Source of the DNA: Mucilaginibacter sp.
GTDB lineage: Bacteria; Bacteroidota; Bacteroidia; Sphingobacteriales; Sphingobacteriaceae
Length of the DNA: 47,108 bases
NCBI RefSeq assembly: GCF_028288105.1
Contig: NZ_JAQBOI010000250.1
Location: forward strand, 1-47,108
Reading direction: 5' to 3'
The position numbers and the translations under genes are program-made. A model generated the notes under the pieces. The model did not search any database. It was not told where the DNA came from and saw only the letters and a list, made by a program, of their open reading frames with translations. This document shows positions 45,401 to 47,108 of the stretch, piece after piece. Positions within the stretch are counted from its first letter, which is position 1. Each line of letters opens with the position of its first letter.

Positions 45401-45472
45401 AATTAGTGATTTATTGAATTATTGAATTAGTGATTTCATTCCAAAAGGTTGACATCCTTATAATCGCTAATT
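45401..45472. repeat. AATTAGTGATTT direct/inverted repeat between rfbD and rfbA
   Basis: AATTAGTGATTT occurs at 45401-45412 and 45425-45436, and an inverted relative AATCGCTAATT at 45462-45472, giving an 11-bp hairpin with one wobble. The inverted copy overlaps the rfbD stop codon. The style matches the reiterated-word repeats elsewhere in this window. Confidence 0.6.
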
Positions 45473-46334
45473 AGTTTTGTTGTTTTAACCTGCCGATGCA
45501 AACCGCAAGGCTATCTCTCCAATACGGAATTTCCAGGCCAAATGTTTGTTTGACCTTTGATTTATCCATAACAGAATATGCCGGCCTTACAGCACGAGTT
45601 TTATATTCGCTGGTTGGTACGGGGATAACTTTTACATCGGTACCCGATAGTTCAAAAATAGCCTTTGAAAAATCATACCACGATGCTATACCCTCGTTAC
45701 TGTAATGATAAATGCCATATGCTATGCTATCCGATTCAATGATACGAATAATGCACCCTGCCAGATCAATGCCATAAGTAGGTGTACCAGTTTGGTCGGC
45801 AATAACTTTGAGCTCATCCCTTTCGGCGCCCAGCTTAAGCATGGTTTTTACAAAGTTGTTGGCAAATTCGGAATACAACCACCCGGTGCGGATGATGAAA
45901 TACTTATCCAGCAAAACAGGAATAACCTTTTCGCCATCCAGCTTGGTTTGGCCATAAACATTAATAGGTTTGGCTACGCTATCTTCCTTAAGCGGTGATG
46001 ATACATCGCCCTTAAAAACAAAATCTGTTGAAGTATGGATAAGTGTAGTATCGTACTTACTGCACAACCTTGCCAGGTTCTCTACCCCTGTTTTATTAAC
46101 CTTTGAAGCGGTTGCCACATCATCCTCGGCTTTATCTACCGCGGTATATGCGGCACAATTAATAGCGAACGCGGGTTGATGGGCAGCAAATACTTTTTCT
46201 AAAGCTTCGGTATCCAATATGTTGGCTTCGTCTTCATTAGGAAAAATAAGATAATCGAGATTGTTATCTGCGGCAAGCTTTTTAAAACATTGGCCCAACT
46301 GACCCGAAGCACCAAAAACTATTGTTTTACTCAT
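45471..46334 (-). CDS. rfbD: dTDP-4-dehydrorhamnose reductase
   Basis: A 287-residue RmlD, the last step to dTDP-L-rhamnose. Seen: IVFGASGQLGQCFKKL (5-20), the FAINCAAYTAVDKAEDD region (about 56-72), STDFVFKGD, and NVYGQTKLDGEKV (about 126-138) with Tyr/Lys of the active site. C-terminal RPAYSVMDKSKVKQTFGL is the family signature. It is separated from rfbA by 78 bp of repeat and follows fcl by 46 bp on the same strand. Confidence 0.94.
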   Translation of the reverse strand: MSKTIVFGASGQLGQCFKKLAADNNLDYLIFPNEDEANILDTEALEKVFAAHQPAFAINCAAYTAVDKAEDDVATASKVNKTGVENLARLCSKYDTTLIHTSTDFVFKGDVSSPLKEDSVAKPINVYGQTKLDGEKVIPVLLDKYFIIRTGWLYSEFANNFVKTMLKLGAERDELKVIADQTGTPTYGIDLAGCIIRIIESDSIAYGIYHYSNEGIASWYDFSKAIFELSGTDVKVIPVPTSEYKTRAVRPAYSVMDKSKVKQTFGLEIPYWRDSLAVCIGRLKQQN

Positions 46335-46380
46335 TATTTATCTGTTAAAAACTTTAAGCATTTGATATATACTTAATTGC

Positions 46381-47108
46381 TTAGCGCTCTACGTGTTTCA
46401 CCAGGAAATCTTCATAGGCAAGCTTAATACCTGTTTCTAATTCGGTTTTGTATGTCCACCCTTTTTCTGCCAGTTTAGATACATCCATTAATTTGCGTGG
46501 CGTACCATCGGGTTTAGTGGCATCAAAGGTCAATTCTCCTTCGTAACCTACAATATTTTTAATTAGCAGGGCCAGATCTTTAATGGTGATTTCTTTACCG
46601 CTGCCTATATTGATGAAACCGGCTTCGCTAAAGTTTTTCATCAGGTAAACACAGGCTTCGGCCAAATCATCGGCAAATAAAAACTCGCGCAAAGGCGAAC
46701 CGCTACCCCAAATAACAACTTCGGGCGCGCCATTTTCTTTCGCCTCATGAAACCGGCGGATTAACGCCGGCAGCACGTGTGAGTTTTGCGGATGATAATT
46801 ATCATTATAGCCGTACAAATTGGTAGGCATAACTGATACATAATCACAACCGTATTGCGCGCGGTAGGCATCGCACATTTTTATACCTGCTATTTTAGCA
46901 ATAGCATAAGGCTCATTAGTTGGTTCAAGCAGGCCTGTTAACAGGGCATCCTCTTTTAAAGGCTGTGGCGCCAGTTTAGGATAGATACAGCTGGAGCCCA
47001 AAAACATCAGCTTTTTAACCTGATTAAGGTAGGATGAGTTGATAATGTTATTCTGGATCTGCAGGTTATCGTATAAAAACTCGGCACGATAGGTATTATT
47101 GGCAACAA
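46381..47108 (-). CDS. fcl: GDP-L-fucose synthase, 3' part
   Basis: The frame stays open to the window edge, so the first part of the gene (about 70 codons) is outside. The visible part reads from [18 protein letters not shown] to the stop. Seen: [15 protein letters not shown] with the catalytic Ser, [19 protein letters not shown] with Tyr and Lys of the SDR triad, and [18 protein letters not shown]. It converts GDP-4-keto-6-deoxymannose to GDP-L-fucose; the partner gmd is probably just upstream, outside the window. It is on the same strand as rfbD and rfbA, so a sugar-nucleotide cluster for a second glycan probably extends beyond. Confidence 0.93.
   Translation of the reverse strand, partial: VANNTYRAEFLYDNLQIQNNIINSSYLNQVKKLMFLGSSCIYPKLAPQPLKEDALLTGLLEPTNEPYAIAKIAGIKMCDAYRAQYGCDYVSVMPTNLYGYNDNYHPQNSHVLPALIRRFHEAKENGAPEVVIWGSGSPLREFLFADDLAEACVYLMKNFSEAGFINIGSGKEITIKDLALLIKNIVGYEGELTFDATKPDGTPRKLMDVSKLAEKGWTYKTELETGIKLAYEDFLVKHVER

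Overview
The window looks like the chromosome of a Bacteroidota bacterium, most likely a member of the Sphingobacteriaceae such as Mucilaginibacter or Pedobacter. This is inferred from gene families, not from a marker search. The signs are a lipid-anchored TamA relative (TamL type) after tamB, many lipoproteins with a Bacteroidota-style lipobox, promoter-like TAnnTTTG elements, a DUF6122-type membrane protein, a bi-domain Zn-dehydrogenase/Gfo-Idh oxidoreductase, and a Wza with a C-terminal membrane helix.

Region 1 (1-11.1 kb) is mostly core genome. It holds the end of tamB and tamL, a small DTG aspartic protease, a minus-strand PadR unit with two paralogous membrane proteins behind a perfect palindrome, gyrB with a clear terminator, an OmpH/Skp-like lipoprotein, guanine deaminase and a two-repeat lipoprotein.

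Region 2 (11.2-38.1 kb) is one long minus-strand run for a surface polysaccharide of the Wzx/Wzy type. In transcription order it reads: wza, wzc (BY-kinase), UDP-HexNAc dehydrogenase, acyltransferase 3, wzx, a Wzy-like polymerase, a second polymerase/ligase, a secreted hyaluronidase-like (GH56-fold) protein, GT4, hexapeptide acetyltransferase, bi-domain oxidoreductase, PL6-type lyase, UDP-GlcNAc 2-epimerase, heparinase II/III-like protein, WbuB-like GT4, WbpV-like reductase, WbpL-like initiating transferase, a gap of about 355 bp, then WbpM-like dehydratase, kdsD, kdsB, kdsA and a DUF6122 protein. The likely scheme is as follows. WbpM and the reductase make a 6-deoxy-HexNAc, which WbpL places on undecaprenyl phosphate. 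Glycosyltransferases add further sugars, including a HexNAc-uronic acid. Wzx flips the unit, a Wzy polymerises it, and Wza/Wzc export it. The operon also carries three proteins related to glycosaminoglycan-degrading enzymes, which fits a uronic-acid polymer trimmed by its own operon.

Region 3 (38.3-47.1 kb) returns to housekeeping: S4-domain protein, dapD, a GT9 heptosyltransferase-like gene, threonylcarbamoyl-AMP synthase, CCA-adding enzyme, a pRiA4b ORF-3-like protein and miaA. It ends with minus-strand sugar-nucleotide genes rfbA, rfbD and the 3' part of fcl, which runs off the window.

The most unusual points are: (a) the start of the GT4 gene at 27 kb is duplicated at about 96% identity and fused in frame to the polymerase/ligase gene at 29.5 kb; (b) the hyaluronidase-like gene sits between the two copies; (c) short inverted-repeat elements supply the start codons of the GT9 and miaA genes, and a hairpin covers a start codon downstream of kdsA; (d) the PadR/two-membrane-protein unit has a perfect 15+15 bp operator-like palindrome; (e) the Wzc tail is a Tyr-Gly array encoded by a 6-bp repeat. 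I saw no tRNA, rRNA, CRISPR array or intact insertion sequence.
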